8,152 bases of DNA from Acidobacteriota bacterium (GTDB taxonomy: Bacteria; Acidobacteriota; Blastocatellia; Pyrinomonadales; Pyrinomonadaceae): assembly GCA_029862725.1 (NCBI GenBank), contig JAOTWT010000111.1, positions 1 to 8,152 of the forward strand, read 5' to 3'. The position numbers and the translations under genes are program-made. The notes below the pieces were generated by a model. The model ran no database searches. It saw only the letters and a list, made by a program, of their open reading frames with translations, and was not told the origin of the DNA. Of the stretch, positions 1-6,464 are shown in pieces. Numbering within the stretch: the first letter of the stretch is position 1; each line of letters opens with the position of its first letter.

Positions 1-890
1 TCCGGCCTGTCGATAAAGGCCGTGCGGTCATGCAAAAGGGAGTGGTTGTGAACAAACTGCATATCGCCGCGACGCAATTTCATTTTGATATGAAGACGCG
101 AATCGTTCGCCAGCTTGTCGAAAAGATCGAGCGCATCTATGTGTTCGGGAGTCAGTCGCGGCACGTCATCAAAGCGCTGTGCGGAATCGATATACTGCCG
201 CTGGTACATTACGGTCAGGAAACCCGCATACCAGCTAAAAACCGGGATTGTGAAAAAGGGTCTCGCTCCAGGTGGCGTTTCGCCGCGCCGATCGGTAGCG
301 ATTCCTTCAAAAAGGTAAGGCAGGAGATCCGGTCGTTGGGCAAGTATCTCGTTATAGATTGTCGCAGCGCTGACGACCAACGATTCGCCGCCCTCCCTCG
401 CTTGTCTAAGGCAAAGCAAACCGACAACATCGGCTGAATCGGTATGAAAAGTCTGTCTTTCGCAGGTCTCGTAGATCCTCGTGTGGGGATTGCCGCTGTC
501 TGCCCCTGTATTCCTTACATGACCGATCAGGTCCCCGGCCGCATTTTGTGGTCGGTGTGAGCCGATATGCGCCCCGATCCCGGCAAACATCGCTGTGATC
601 TCGTCATCCGCAAGACCATCCGCTGGCAAGCCGCGGACGACCGAAAAGCCAACACCGTGAAGGAGAGCTTGTCTTATTCCGTTCAGCTTGAGATCAAGAG
701 TCGGGAGGGGAAAGCTCTTGGCCGTGATGCGCGCCAGGTCCCCGTTTTTTACCACGAATTTTGTGACTGCAGCGGATAGTTCTTCTATTTCCTGATCCGA
801 GAGTGTCGAGCTCCATTCTTCGGGGACAGTCGCCAATTCAGCGCCTTTCCAGGCGGAGGGAATAGTCAATCGTGCTGGCAAATCAGGCAT
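1..890 (-). CDS. TauD/TfdA-family Fe(II)/2-oxoglutarate-dependent dioxygenase, 3' end cut by window edge
   Basis: Reading the minus strand from the ATG at 890-888, the frame stays open to base 1 (296 codons, no stop), so the C-terminus is missing. Seen: an N-terminal segment with PSAWKGAEL at about residue 12; HGVGFSVVRGLP at 78-89; GDLIGHV at 119-125; the iron-binding HTD triad part at His149-Thr150-Asp151, followed by a GGES turn; and the distal histidine His287 in HNHSLLHDRTAF. This H-x-D...H layout is that of the TauD family (PF02668), cytosolic enzymes that couple 2-oxoglutarate decarboxylation to substrate hydroxylation. The 2-oxoglutarate-binding Arg expected about 15 residues after the distal His lies just beyond the window. 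The family is usually about 330-350 residues, so only a few dozen are lost. The start overlaps the stop of the upstream acetyltransferase gene by 8 bases (ATGCCTGA) and has no clear Shine-Dalgarno sequence, which fits translational coupling. The substrate is unknown; taurine itself is not implied. Confidence 0.9.
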   Translation of the reverse strand, partial: MPDLPARLTIPSAWKGAELATVPEEWSSTLSDQEIEELSAAVTKFVVKNGDLARITAKSFPLPTLDLKLNGIRQALLHGVGFSVVRGLPADGLADDEITAMFAGIGAHIGSHRPQNAAGDLIGHVRNTGADSGNPHTRIYETCERQTFHTDSADVVGLLCLRQAREGGESLVVSAATIYNEILAQRPDLLPYLFEGIATDRRGETPPGARPFFTIPVFSWYAGFLTVMYQRQYIDSAQRFDDVPRLTPEHIDALDLFDKLANDSRLHIKMKLRRGDMQFVHNHSLLHDRTAFIDRP

Positions 891-1362
891 TTTGGCTGAT
901 GAGTTGCTTTTTCAACGGGTATCCCGGCATCCTTAAATATGAAACGGTCTCGCCGGAATAAATGTATCCGTGGTGTTCGTAGAAGGATTTCGCCGTTGCG
1001 GTGCTGATCAGATGAATTTCTTCCAATTCCCAATGGCGGGCCTGGCTTTCGATCATGTTCAGCAGCTTCGAACCGATTCCCTTACCGGGATGCTCGGGAT
1101 GGACGTAGCATAGCGTCAATTCACCGTCACGCTTTATATGAGCGACGCCGACGATCGAACTGTCGGTGAGACAAAGAAAGCCCTTCGAATTCTTGTCAGA
1201 AATCAAGTCTTCGAGGTATTCAGGTGTCCGGTTTCCAAGCCAGAAATCCAGGTTGTGAGGTTCGTCGTTGTGGTCGCTGGAGCAAAGCAGCGTGATCGAA
1301 TCACGAATCAAGGCGTGGATTTCCGAAACTTCGTCAACTGTCGCCGGTTTGATATTTACCAT
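883..1362 (-). CDS. GNAT-family N-acetyltransferase
   Basis: A 159-residue protein, the normal length for a single-domain GNAT enzyme, which transfers an acetyl group from acetyl-CoA to an amine on a small molecule or protein in the cytosol. Seen: beta-strand VGVAHIKRDGELTLCYVHPEH (strands 4 and adjacent) leading into the acetyl-CoA pyrophosphate loop PGKGIGSKLL at 92-101; then a C-terminal SFYEHHGY motif at 126-133, with Tyr128 in the position of the usual catalytic/structural tyrosine. In the Q/R-x-x-G-x-G loop the first position is proline (P92) instead of Gln/Arg. The ATG at 1362 is the first start in frame with good coverage of the fold; a GGAG abuts it too closely to be ideal and an AGAGA lies slightly further upstream. 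The stop overlaps the start of the dioxygenase gene, so the two form an operon. The substrate cannot be told from sequence. Confidence 0.88.
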   Translation of the reverse strand: MVNIKPATVDEVSEIHALIRDSITLLCSSDHNDEPHNLDFWLGNRTPEYLEDLISDKNSKGFLCLTDSSIVGVAHIKRDGELTLCYVHPEHPGKGIGSKLLNMIESQARHWELEEIHLISTATAKSFYEHHGYIYSGETVSYLRMPGYPLKKQLISQNA

Positions 1363-1470
1363 CTCCGATCTCTACATCTGGGAAAACTGCTCTCAATTCC
1401 GTCCATTATGAATTCGGGTACAGAAAACATGATACGCGTTCGATCACGGATTCTTAAAGGGGAATTGATA

Positions 1471-1668
1471 ATGAATTCAAATTACACGGGTGTCGCGGCG
1501 GTTGAACGGTCCGGCGAAACCACTTGCCGGGCGGCAAGCCTCGATTTGCAATTGAAGAATGATCCCTTTGTTCGTCGCCGGCTTCGAACGTGCGAACCCT
1601 CTCCAGCCGGAAACCCTATTAAGGAAGCGCATAGAACAAAGGCTGCGTGGTCTGCACCGAGTAACTGA
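1471..1668 (+). CDS. Possible small protein, 65 residues, no recognised family
   Basis: I do not recognise this product. The case for a gene is positional: an AAAGGGGA Shine-Dalgarno-like stretch ends about 7 bases before the ATG at 1471, the frame is open for 65 codons to a TGA, and an intrinsic-type terminator with a seven-T run lies about 40 bases downstream (1707-1761). The peptide is basic and hydrophilic, with two cysteines (Cys19 and Cys42), an RRRLR cluster near residue 37, and no signal peptide or membrane segment. The same frame is open further upstream, with an ATG at 1408, but that start has no Shine-Dalgarno sequence. A TTGATA at 1349-1354 could be a -35 box, but I see no convincing -10 at the right distance. 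It could instead be a non-coding transcript or a gene remnant. Confidence 0.35.
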   Translation: MNSNYTGVAAVERSGETTCRAASLDLQLKNDPFVRRRLRTCEPSPAGNPIKEAHRTKAAWSAPSN

Positions 1669-1888
1669 GGTCTCTAGGGGGGGATGGACATGTACTGCAA
1701 AGTCCCGGTTGGCCGCCAGGAATTATTGATATTAATTTTTATATTAAGCCAGCCTTTTTTTGAATTCGCGGGCCGCCGACGTGACGTTTTGGACTTACGC
1801 AAACCGCGGGTGTTGCAATCCCTGCGGTGAAGAGGCTCCTCCCGGTCCCTCCGGGACGACAAGGGAATTTAACAGGAATCTTGTTCCG
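1669..1888. other. Intergenic stretch with GC-rich hairpins between the small ORF and the DUF5335-like gene
   Basis: Apart from the small ORF, the whole 1363-1888 stretch holds no convincing gene on either strand. Besides the terminator at 1707-1761 it contains two hairpins: ACCGC/GCGGT (1803-1807 with 1824-1828) and TCCCGG/CCGGGA (1840-1845 with 1851-1856, five-base loop). The second sits 33 bases past the stop of the minus-strand DUF5335-like gene, but no T run follows it in that direction, so it is at best a weak or factor-dependent end signal. Confidence 0.5.
1707..1761 (+). terminator. Rho-independent terminator, plus strand
   Basis: An outer stem GGTTGGC (1707-1713) pairs with GCCAGCC (1748-1754) with one G-U pair. 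An inner stem TTGATAT (1726-1732) pairs with ATATTAA (1741-1747), again with one G-U pair. Seven T residues follow directly (1755-1761). The long loop between the outer arms makes it less compact than a textbook terminator, but the U tract directly after the stem is typical. It would end a plus-strand transcript covering the small ORF at 1471-1668. Confidence 0.55.
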
Positions 1889-2248
1889 CTAACGATTCTC
1901 GAAGCTCAGTACGGTGGTTTTCCCGTCGAAATCGAGGATATCAAGGCCGTCCGAAAGGCCGTCGTGGCTTAGATTGAACTTAACCATTCGCACATTCTTT
2001 ATCACATGCGAAAAATGGCTGCTTTCGGATTCTTCTTTGTTCGAAAGCATTATGATTACCGACATCTTATCGGCGTCATGCTGGTCAACGTCGACACCAA
2101 CCAATGGGAGCCCGTCCTCAAGCCAGTAATCGGTCACAGCCCTGGGACCATTTTCGAAAACCCCCATTCGTGTCGGCCGCATCTCATTGATGTCGCTGAA
2201 ATATCTCAAAAACTCCGCAAGGTGTGTGGCTCTTTTTACACCGTTCAT
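1889..2248 (-). CDS. DUF5335-like small protein of unknown function
   Basis: A 119-residue protein without signal peptide or membrane segment, so probably cytosolic. Seen: YWLEDGLPLVGVDVD at 41-55, followed by alternating hydrophobic strands (MSVIIML), an SHFSHVIKNVRMVKFNL segment and a C-terminal DGLDILDFDGKTTVLSF. This order (a GLPLVGI-type strand, a THxI-like segment, then a DG-x-TTLLxF end) matches the DUF5335 family as I remember it; members are short, of similar length, and have no known function. The start at 2248 is chosen because AGGGAGG (2255-2261) lies six bases before it; an ATG 23 codons upstream has no such signal and would add an unrelated N-terminus. It is a single gene, divergent from the capA operon, with its own promoter candidate at 2327-2356. 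The assignment is from pattern memory and not from a search. Confidence 0.7.
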   Translation of the reverse strand: MNGVKRATHLAEFLRYFSDINEMRPTRMGVFENGPRAVTDYWLEDGLPLVGVDVDQHDADKMSVIIMLSNKEESESSHFSHVIKNVRMVKFNLSHDGLSDGLDILDFDGKTTVLSFENR

Positions 2249-2254
2249 CGTATA

Positions 2255-2261
2255 CCTCCCT
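2255..2261 (-). promoter_or_regulatory. Strong Shine-Dalgarno sequence deciding the start of the DUF5335-like gene
   Basis: On the minus strand AGGGAGG lies six bases before the ATG at 2248. It is near-complementary to the 16S rRNA 3' end and is among the best ribosome binding sites in the window. It argues for the 119-residue form over the longer open frame. Confidence 0.75.
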
Positions 2262-2326
2262 GACACTTTATTGACCCGACACCTCGTCGGACTAGTTTGC
2301 AATAAATATTGGTCCAATTACGATAA

Positions 2327-2356
2327 ATTATAGTAGGAAAGAAAGATATCTGCAAA
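2327..2356 (-). promoter_or_regulatory. Candidate sigma-70-type promoter for the DUF5335-like gene
   Basis: On the minus strand a perfect TATAAT (2332-2327) is preceded by TTTGCA (2356-2351, four of six matches to TTGACA) with an 18-base spacer. Transcription would start near 2320 and give a leader of about 70 bases. The short palindrome ATTGG-N-CCAAT (2308-2318) lies just downstream of the -10 box and might be an operator. Confidence 0.45.
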
Positions 2357-2607
2357 AACGATGCCACAGAACACGCGTCGGTTTCGGGCCGTTCATAAAA
2401 ATAGAATCGGAAAGGCATTCGAATTGCACAGGAAGAGTATTCTCGGCTCCGATCATCAGAATCTATCGTTTGAAATTGGAACAAATGCCGTCGGGGTGCG
2501 AGAAGTTTCGCGCTTTTTGCGTAAATTCGCGCGCAGGTTGCCAGCGGCTTTTCGTTCGTTGCAATAGGAATGTTATTTTTAGCAATTAATGATTCTGGAA
2601 TTCGTCT

Positions 2608-2613
2608 TACTAT
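2608..2613 (+). promoter_or_regulatory. Possible -10 box for the capA operon
   Basis: TACTAT matches five of six positions of TATAAT and lies about 68 bases before the capA start. The -35 region at the right spacing (TTAATG, 2586-2591) is poor, so the call is weak. A GGCC inverted repeat lies between this box and the start codon. Confidence 0.3.
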
Positions 2614-2680
2614 AGGGACAAAGGCCGATCTGGCCGGGATGTGGAAAGTCAAATTGCCTGATGCGTAGAATAAGCTCTCG

Positions 2681-3718
2681 ATGAAGATTATTGCAGTCAT
2701 CACTTTCACTTTGCTATTGCTGGGTCCCGTGTGGGCGCAGGAATCAAATCCCGAGATCGAAATTGCCGCGGTCGGTGACATCCTGCTCGGCCGCGGCGTG
2801 CGCAAAATGATAGAGAACCAGGGCCTGGAATATCCGTTTGAAGAGACCGCAGAAGTTCTTTCCAATGCGGATTTGACGTTTGGAAATCTCGAAAATCCTC
2901 TTACCGACCGGTGCCGGAAGTCGCTCAAGAAATTTCGTTTTAGGGGAGATTCCCAATACGCGGAGATTCTGGGCCAGGCCGGTTTCGATTTTATATCGCT
3001 CGCCAACAACCACAGTCTTGATTGCGGCCGGATCGGAATTGAGAAGACGATCGAAAGCCTGGCACGGCATCAAATCCTGAGTGTGGGTGCCGGATACGAT
3101 CCCGGTCCTGGTGTAGGAACAGCGGTTGCCGCGACAAGAGCGGGAAAGATAGGATTTGCCGCTTTTACATCAATTTCGCCGGTGGCACCCGGAGAGCCCT
3201 TTGAGGGTGTGCTCAAATCGGATGCGGAAACTGTTACCCAAACCATAAGTGAACTCAAGACCCGGGTTGATGTTGTCATTGTTTCCTTTCACTGGGGAAC
3301 GGAATATGCACTGGGCGTCAACCAGGACCAGGTCCGTCCTGCAAAACTTGCGGTGGAAGCCGGTGCCGACGTCGTACTCGGACATCATCCGCATGTCCTC
3401 CAGAGAATCGAGGTCATAGATCGCGGACCATGGAAACGTAAAGCCCTGGTCGCCTATTCGCTGGGCAACTTCGTTTTCGACTCGCCCGTTCGGCTAAACC
3501 GGCATCTCGCGGAGAGTTTAATACTCAAGCTGCGTGTAAACGCCGAAGGGCTGCTCGGAGCGAAGATTGTGCCGGTTTCGATCGAGGGATACCGTGCGGT
3601 TTTGGCAAAGGGAGAAGTCCGCGCGAGGATCCTGGAGCGTATCGTTAGGACCTCCGGGAAGTTTGGCACTGAGATCGTGGAGGATCGAATCGTGTTGGAA
3701 AGGGGGCGGAATGAGTAA
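2681..3718 (+). CDS. capA: Secreted CapA/PgsA-family (PGA_cap) metallophosphatase-like protein
   Basis: A 345-residue exported protein. Residues 1-19 form a signal peptide (MK, then a hydrophobic core, with cleavage likely after VWA). The PGA_cap domain (PF09587, calcineurin-like fold) fills the rest up to about residue 310. Seen in order: GDILLGRGV with Asp33; FGNLENPLT with Asn69 and Glu71; LANNHSLDCG with Asn110, His111 and Asp114; SFHWGTEY with His204; GHHPHVLQ at 234-241; SLGNFVFD at 260-267. These are the metal-ligand motifs of the family and all are intact. Classical CapA is needed for poly-gamma-glutamate capsule export or anchoring, but no capB or capC is present here, so a different envelope polymer or phosphoester is likely. 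It is first in a three-gene operon and its stop overlaps the next start by 8 bases. The Shine-Dalgarno sequence is weak; a TAG at 2666 just upstream in frame leaves 2681 as the only sensible ATG. The symbol denotes family only. Confidence 0.9.
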   Translation: MKIIAVITFTLLLLGPVWAQESNPEIEIAAVGDILLGRGVRKMIENQGLEYPFEETAEVLSNADLTFGNLENPLTDRCRKSLKKFRFRGDSQYAEILGQAGFDFISLANNHSLDCGRIGIEKTIESLARHQILSVGAGYDPGPGVGTAVAATRAGKIGFAAFTSISPVAPGEPFEGVLKSDAETVTQTISELKTRVDVVIVSFHWGTEYALGVNQDQVRPAKLAVEAGADVVLGHHPHVLQRIEVIDRGPWKRKALVAYSLGNFVFDSPVRLNRHLAESLILKLRVNAEGLLGAKIVPVSIEGYRAVLAKGEVRARILERIVRTSGKFGTEIVEDRIVLERGRNE

Positions 3719-4328
3719 CAGGATTTTAACAGTGGTCCTCATTATCTCTTGTTGCGCGCTGGTTTCGCATGCCGAGATGATCGAGACGGATCTGGATGTT
3801 GATGGCAGTGTCGAGCGGATTGAGATAGATACGACGAAGGCGATGTCGCTCCGTGTGTTCAGAGGAAATCGGCTTCTCTGGGAAGCGGTACCGAAACAAT
3901 GGAAGCCCTGGAAACTGGCCATCGCGGATGTCGACGGGGATGGAAAACGCGAGATTGCGGTCGGCGTTTACAAGTCCACGAAGTTTTTTCCGAAACCGCA
4001 CAACTGTTTGTTTATCTACGGCTGGTCCGGTGAAAAAGGCTATCCGAAATGGCTCGGGTCGTCGCTCGGACGTCAGTTTACGGATTTTGTGTTTGTCGGC
4101 CTGGATGATTATGCGGGCACGGAGCTCGTTGCGGTTGAGACCACGCTGGACGGCAAACAAAGCCTTGCCGTTTATCACTGGAATAGTTTCGGATTTACGA
4201 GATATCTGGATTTTGGTCCATGGGCTGAAGCGGATCTCGTCGAAGCAACTGGAACAAATATCGAGTTAAGGGCCGACGGCGAATCTTTGGTTATTGATTT
4301 GGAGAAAAAGTGGAGAAACCAAGAATGA
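3711..4328 (+). CDS. Small exported FG-GAP/VCBS-like repeat protein
   Basis: A 205-residue protein with an N-terminal hydrophobic stretch (about residues 5-18). Two processing routes are possible: signal peptidase I after SHA (residue 21), or a lipobox IISC with Cys14 as the lipidated residue, though the segment before Cys14 is short. The mature part has DLDVDG at 27-32 and IADVDGDGKREIAVGVY at about 71-87. The second is the calcium-binding DxDxDG loop with following strand of FG-GAP/VCBS beta-propeller blades; a weaker LDDYAGTELVAVE repeat lies about 60 residues on. The protein is too short for a full seven-bladed propeller, so it is probably two to three blades. The start at 3711 is preferred because AGGGGGCGG lies just before it and the signal sequence begins there; longer forms in this frame merely overlap capA. 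It overlaps capA by 8 bases and the DUF3160 gene by 4 (ATGA), so all three are co-translated. It may act as a binding partner of its neighbours (inference). Confidence 0.75.
   Translation: MSNRILTVVLIISCCALVSHAEMIETDLDVDGSVERIEIDTTKAMSLRVFRGNRLLWEAVPKQWKPWKLAIADVDGDGKREIAVGVYKSTKFFPKPHNCLFIYGWSGEKGYPKWLGSSLGRQFTDFVFVGLDDYAGTELVAVETTLDGKQSLAVYHWNSFGFTRYLDFGPWAEADLVEATGTNIELRADGESLVIDLEKKWRNQE
4312..4315 (+). promoter_or_regulatory. Shine-Dalgarno sequence deciding the start of the DUF3160 gene
   Basis: GGAG at 4312-4315 lies nine bases before the ATG at 4325, inside the end of the preceding gene. A GTG five codons upstream (4310) overlaps the GGAG itself and would lack a ribosome binding site, so the ATG forming the ATGA overlap is the better start. 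Confidence 0.7.
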
Positions 4329-6364
4329 AAAACCGAAAAAGTATAATCAGCTGGATCGTAACAATGGTGTTTGCAATAAATACCGTTTCTTTCGCGGATG
4401 CCCAGACCGCGGCGGTAAAGCCGTACAAGGTCTCACCGACACTTTCGGAAGTTACGAATATAAAGCATTTCAACGGGATCTATCCGATCAGCCTGGCGAA
4501 ACGCCGGTTGCTTGAAAAGAATCTTTTTGCCGTTTCGCCGACCGATTCGCAGCAGCTTTTTCACATTTACGAGGACAACGATTACAAGGACATACCCTCA
4601 TTTGTGACGACCGATTCCGTCCTCCAGCTCTACCATATCTTTTTTGATTTCACGCTTCGCACGGTAGAGGAAAAGACGCTGACGCCCGTGCTTGAAGATC
4701 TGACAAAAGGAATGCTCGAGGATTCGGTCAAAACCTGGCGCGCGGCATCCGACCAACAACTCAAAAATGCCGCGCTCAAAAACATCGTCTATTTTGCGGT
4801 GGCCGCACGAAATCTAGGGTTGGAGGTCGACGTGCCGTCCGAGGCCGGGAATATGATCGGGATAGAAACGGGCTTGATTGAGAAGCACCAAGGGTTCGCA
4901 GTTGGCGCGATATTTCCTTACCAGGTTGATTATTCTCAGTTCGTACCCCGTGGGCATTACACTCGTTCGGAGGTGCTGCAGCGATTCTTCAAGACGATGA
5001 TGTGGTATGGGCTCGCTCCTTTCGCTCTCGAATCAAGCACCGGACGCGCAGATGAAACTATCCGCCAGAGTTTGCTGCTGACGCGTTCGCTATACCGCGC
5101 CTCGCTTCAGAGCAAGTGGGAAACGATCTATGAGCCGACCTCGTTTTATGTCGGCTCAGCGGATGACGTAACACCGGCAGAATGGAAGGCGCTCTCAGAT
5201 GAGGTTTTTGGGAGCGAGGCGGCACTCGACGAGTTCGCCGACGCTCAAAAATTCGAGACGTTTTTCCAGAGGGCCAGGAAATTAAGACCTGCGAAGATCC
5301 AACCCAAACGCCTTATTGAGCCGGGCAAAGATGTCGTCCCCGACGCCTCGGTCCAGTTTCGCTTTATGGGCCAGCGCTATATTGCAGACAGCGAGATCCT
5401 GCAAAGGCTTTCCGAACCTCTCGTCCGGCCGTTTCCCGCGGGTCTGGATGTGATGGCCGTCTTTGGCAGTTCACGCGCAGCTGAAATACTCGATAAAAAT
5501 CCCGCACTCTACAATCCAAATAGTTGGGCAGCCTACAAACCGGAGCGCGAAAAACTGATCGAGCAGTTCTCGAAGGTGCCGGCGGAAACGTGGAATTCTA
5601 ATCTCTACTGGGGCTGGCTCGATTCGTTGAGGACCCTGCTCAAACCTGCGCCTGCGGGATACCCTTCGTTTATGCAGAACGCGGCGTGGAATGACAAATC
5701 GCTCAACACGGCGCTCGGTTCATGGGCGGAGCTTCGACACGACACGATTCTATACGGCAAACAAAGCGGCGCCGAGATGGGAGACGGTAGTGAAGAGGCG
5801 CCGTACAAGGGCTATGTCGAACCAAACGTCCTTTTTTGGGACCGGTTGCTAAGGTTGACACAGCAGTCGAAAGAAGGCCTGGCGTCGCGGAAGCTGATAC
5901 CGGAGGAATTGGAATATAAATTCGATAATTTCGAACGCCTTTTGACGGATCTCAAGACAATTTCCGAAAAGGAACTTAGAAACGAAAAGCTGACATATGA
6001 GGAGTATCAGACGATCCGCACAATCGGAGGCACTCTCGAATACATGACACTTTCTGTAATGACGGGCAATCCCGATTCGTGGGAGCTCGTCAACGAGTCG
6101 GACAAGGATATGGCGACCGTCGCAGATGTCCATACGGCCGGCAACCTGGTCCTTGAGGAGGCGGTCGGGCGCGCGAACGAGATACTCGTCATCGTCCCGG
6201 TCGAAGGGAAGCTGGTACTGACGAGGGGCGCTGTGTTTAGTTACTACGAGTTTGTGCATCCCGCGAGCGACCGTCTGACGGACCTCAAATGGCAACAGTT
6301 GATCAATTCCAAGAAGGCACCGCCGCCGCCGGCTTGGACGAAGTCATTTATGGTCAAGAGATAA
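4325..6364 (+). CDS. Exported DUF3160 protein
   Basis: A 679-residue protein. The N-terminus (MKNRKS, then a hydrophobic run ending near FADAQ at about residue 23) is a signal peptide, so the protein is periplasmic or surface-located. From about residue 45 to the C-terminus it matches DUF3160 (PF11369) by pattern: SFVTTDSVLQLYHIFFDF around 92-109; long helical segments; a WGWLDSLRTLL segment; DTILYGKQSGAEMG near 473; GYVEPNVLFWDRLL near 500; and the C-terminal signature MATVADVHT (His603) followed by ILVIVPVEGKLVLTRGAVFSYYEF. Length and motif order are normal for the family and I see no truncation. Members are widespread in environmental bacteria and archaea; no reaction is known, and I do not assign one. 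It is last in the capA operon, with a 4-base overlap with the preceding gene. No U-tract terminator directly follows in the plus direction. Confidence 0.88.
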   Translation: MKNRKSIISWIVTMVFAINTVSFADAQTAAVKPYKVSPTLSEVTNIKHFNGIYPISLAKRRLLEKNLFAVSPTDSQQLFHIYEDNDYKDIPSFVTTDSVLQLYHIFFDFTLRTVEEKTLTPVLEDLTKGMLEDSVKTWRAASDQQLKNAALKNIVYFAVAARNLGLEVDVPSEAGNMIGIETGLIEKHQGFAVGAIFPYQVDYSQFVPRGHYTRSEVLQRFFKTMMWYGLAPFALESSTGRADETIRQSLLLTRSLYRASLQSKWETIYEPTSFYVGSADDVTPAEWKALSDEVFGSEAALDEFADAQKFETFFQRARKLRPAKIQPKRLIEPGKDVVPDASVQFRFMGQRYIADSEILQRLSEPLVRPFPAGLDVMAVFGSSRAAEILDKNPALYNPNSWAAYKPEREKLIEQFSKVPAETWNSNLYWGWLDSLRTLLKPAPAGYPSFMQNAAWNDKSLNTALGSWAELRHDTILYGKQSGAEMGDGSEEAPYKGYVEPNVLFWDRLLRLTQQSKEGLASRKLIPEELEYKFDNFERLLTDLKTISEKELRNEKLTYEEYQTIRTIGGTLEYMTLSVMTGNPDSWELVNESDKDMATVADVHTAGNLVLEEAVGRANEILVIVPVEGKLVLTRGAVFSYYEFVHPASDRLTDLKWQQLINSKKAPPPPAWTKSFMVKR

Positions 6365-6370
6365 GGCGGG

Positions 6371-6404
6371 AATGGACAATGGTCAATTAAGAAGTCGACG
6401 AAGG
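6371..6404 (+). repeat. Heptanucleotide tandem repeat with tail, copy 1
   Basis: Three in-phase heptads, AATGGAC, AATGGTC and AATTAAG, are followed by AAGTCGACGAAGG (6392-6404). The same arrangement recurs about 100 bases on. It begins only six bases after the DUF3160 stop. Confidence 0.7.
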
Positions 6405-6436
6405 TGTCGATATTCGGTTGTGTTGGTCGGTAAGTA

Positions 6437-6464
6437 TATCGGGCCGTGATAAGGGGTCCCGATA
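6437..6464. repeat. Inverted repeat TATCGGG / CCCGATA
   Basis: Perfect seven-base arms (6437-6443 and 6458-6464) separated by 14 bases, lying between the two heptad arrays. No T run follows on either strand, so a terminator role for the upstream operon is doubtful. Confidence 0.5.

Larger units (their letters stand above)
2249..2680. other. Divergent intergenic region between the DUF5335-like gene and the capA operon
   Basis: About 430 bases with no gene I can support. The left third is AT-rich and holds the minus-strand promoter candidate (2327-2356) and the ATTGG-N-CCAAT palindrome (2308-2318). The middle (about 2360-2570) is open in one frame on each strand, but neither reading has a ribosome binding site or a recognisable product. 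The right end holds a TACTAT box (2608-2613) and a GGCC-GATCT-GGCC inverted repeat (2623-2635) that would lie in the capA leader. Confidence 0.6.

Noticed and set aside
567..779. Plus-strand frame of 70 codons near the left end
   Set aside because: Antisense to the dioxygenase coding region, with no product signature.
1138..1470. Upstream extension of the small-ORF frame across the GNAT gene
   Set aside because: It is antisense to conserved GNAT sequence; only the part from 1471 has a ribosome binding site.
1573..1605. tRNA-like TTCGAA region with GTGCGAACCC
   Set aside because: No acceptor stem, D-arm or T-stem pairing could be built around it on either strand.
1761..1775. EcoRI/NotI-linker-like sequence GAATTCGCGGGCCGC
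   Set aside because: It has one extra G compared with a linker, and neither flank looks like vector; most likely chance.
1674..1862. 62-codon minus-strand frame across the terminator and GC-rich hairpins
   Set aside because: It reads through the A/T tract of the terminator, gives a low-complexity basic peptide, and has no ribosome binding site.
2361..2567. 68-codon plus-strand frame in the divergent intergenic region
   Set aside because: No Shine-Dalgarno sequence before its ATG, no recognisable product, and an equally long open stretch on the opposite strand.
2602..2619. T7-promoter-like CTATAGGGA with a partial match upstream
   Set aside because: The match is incomplete, there is no phage context, and the TACTAT core is more simply a bacterial -10 box.
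2245..3009. Long open frame on the minus strand opposite the start of capA
   Set aside because: More than 300 of its bases lie antisense to the clear signal peptide and metal motifs of CapA, and it ends over the start of the DUF5335-like gene. The product has no recognisable domain and no ribosome binding site was seen.
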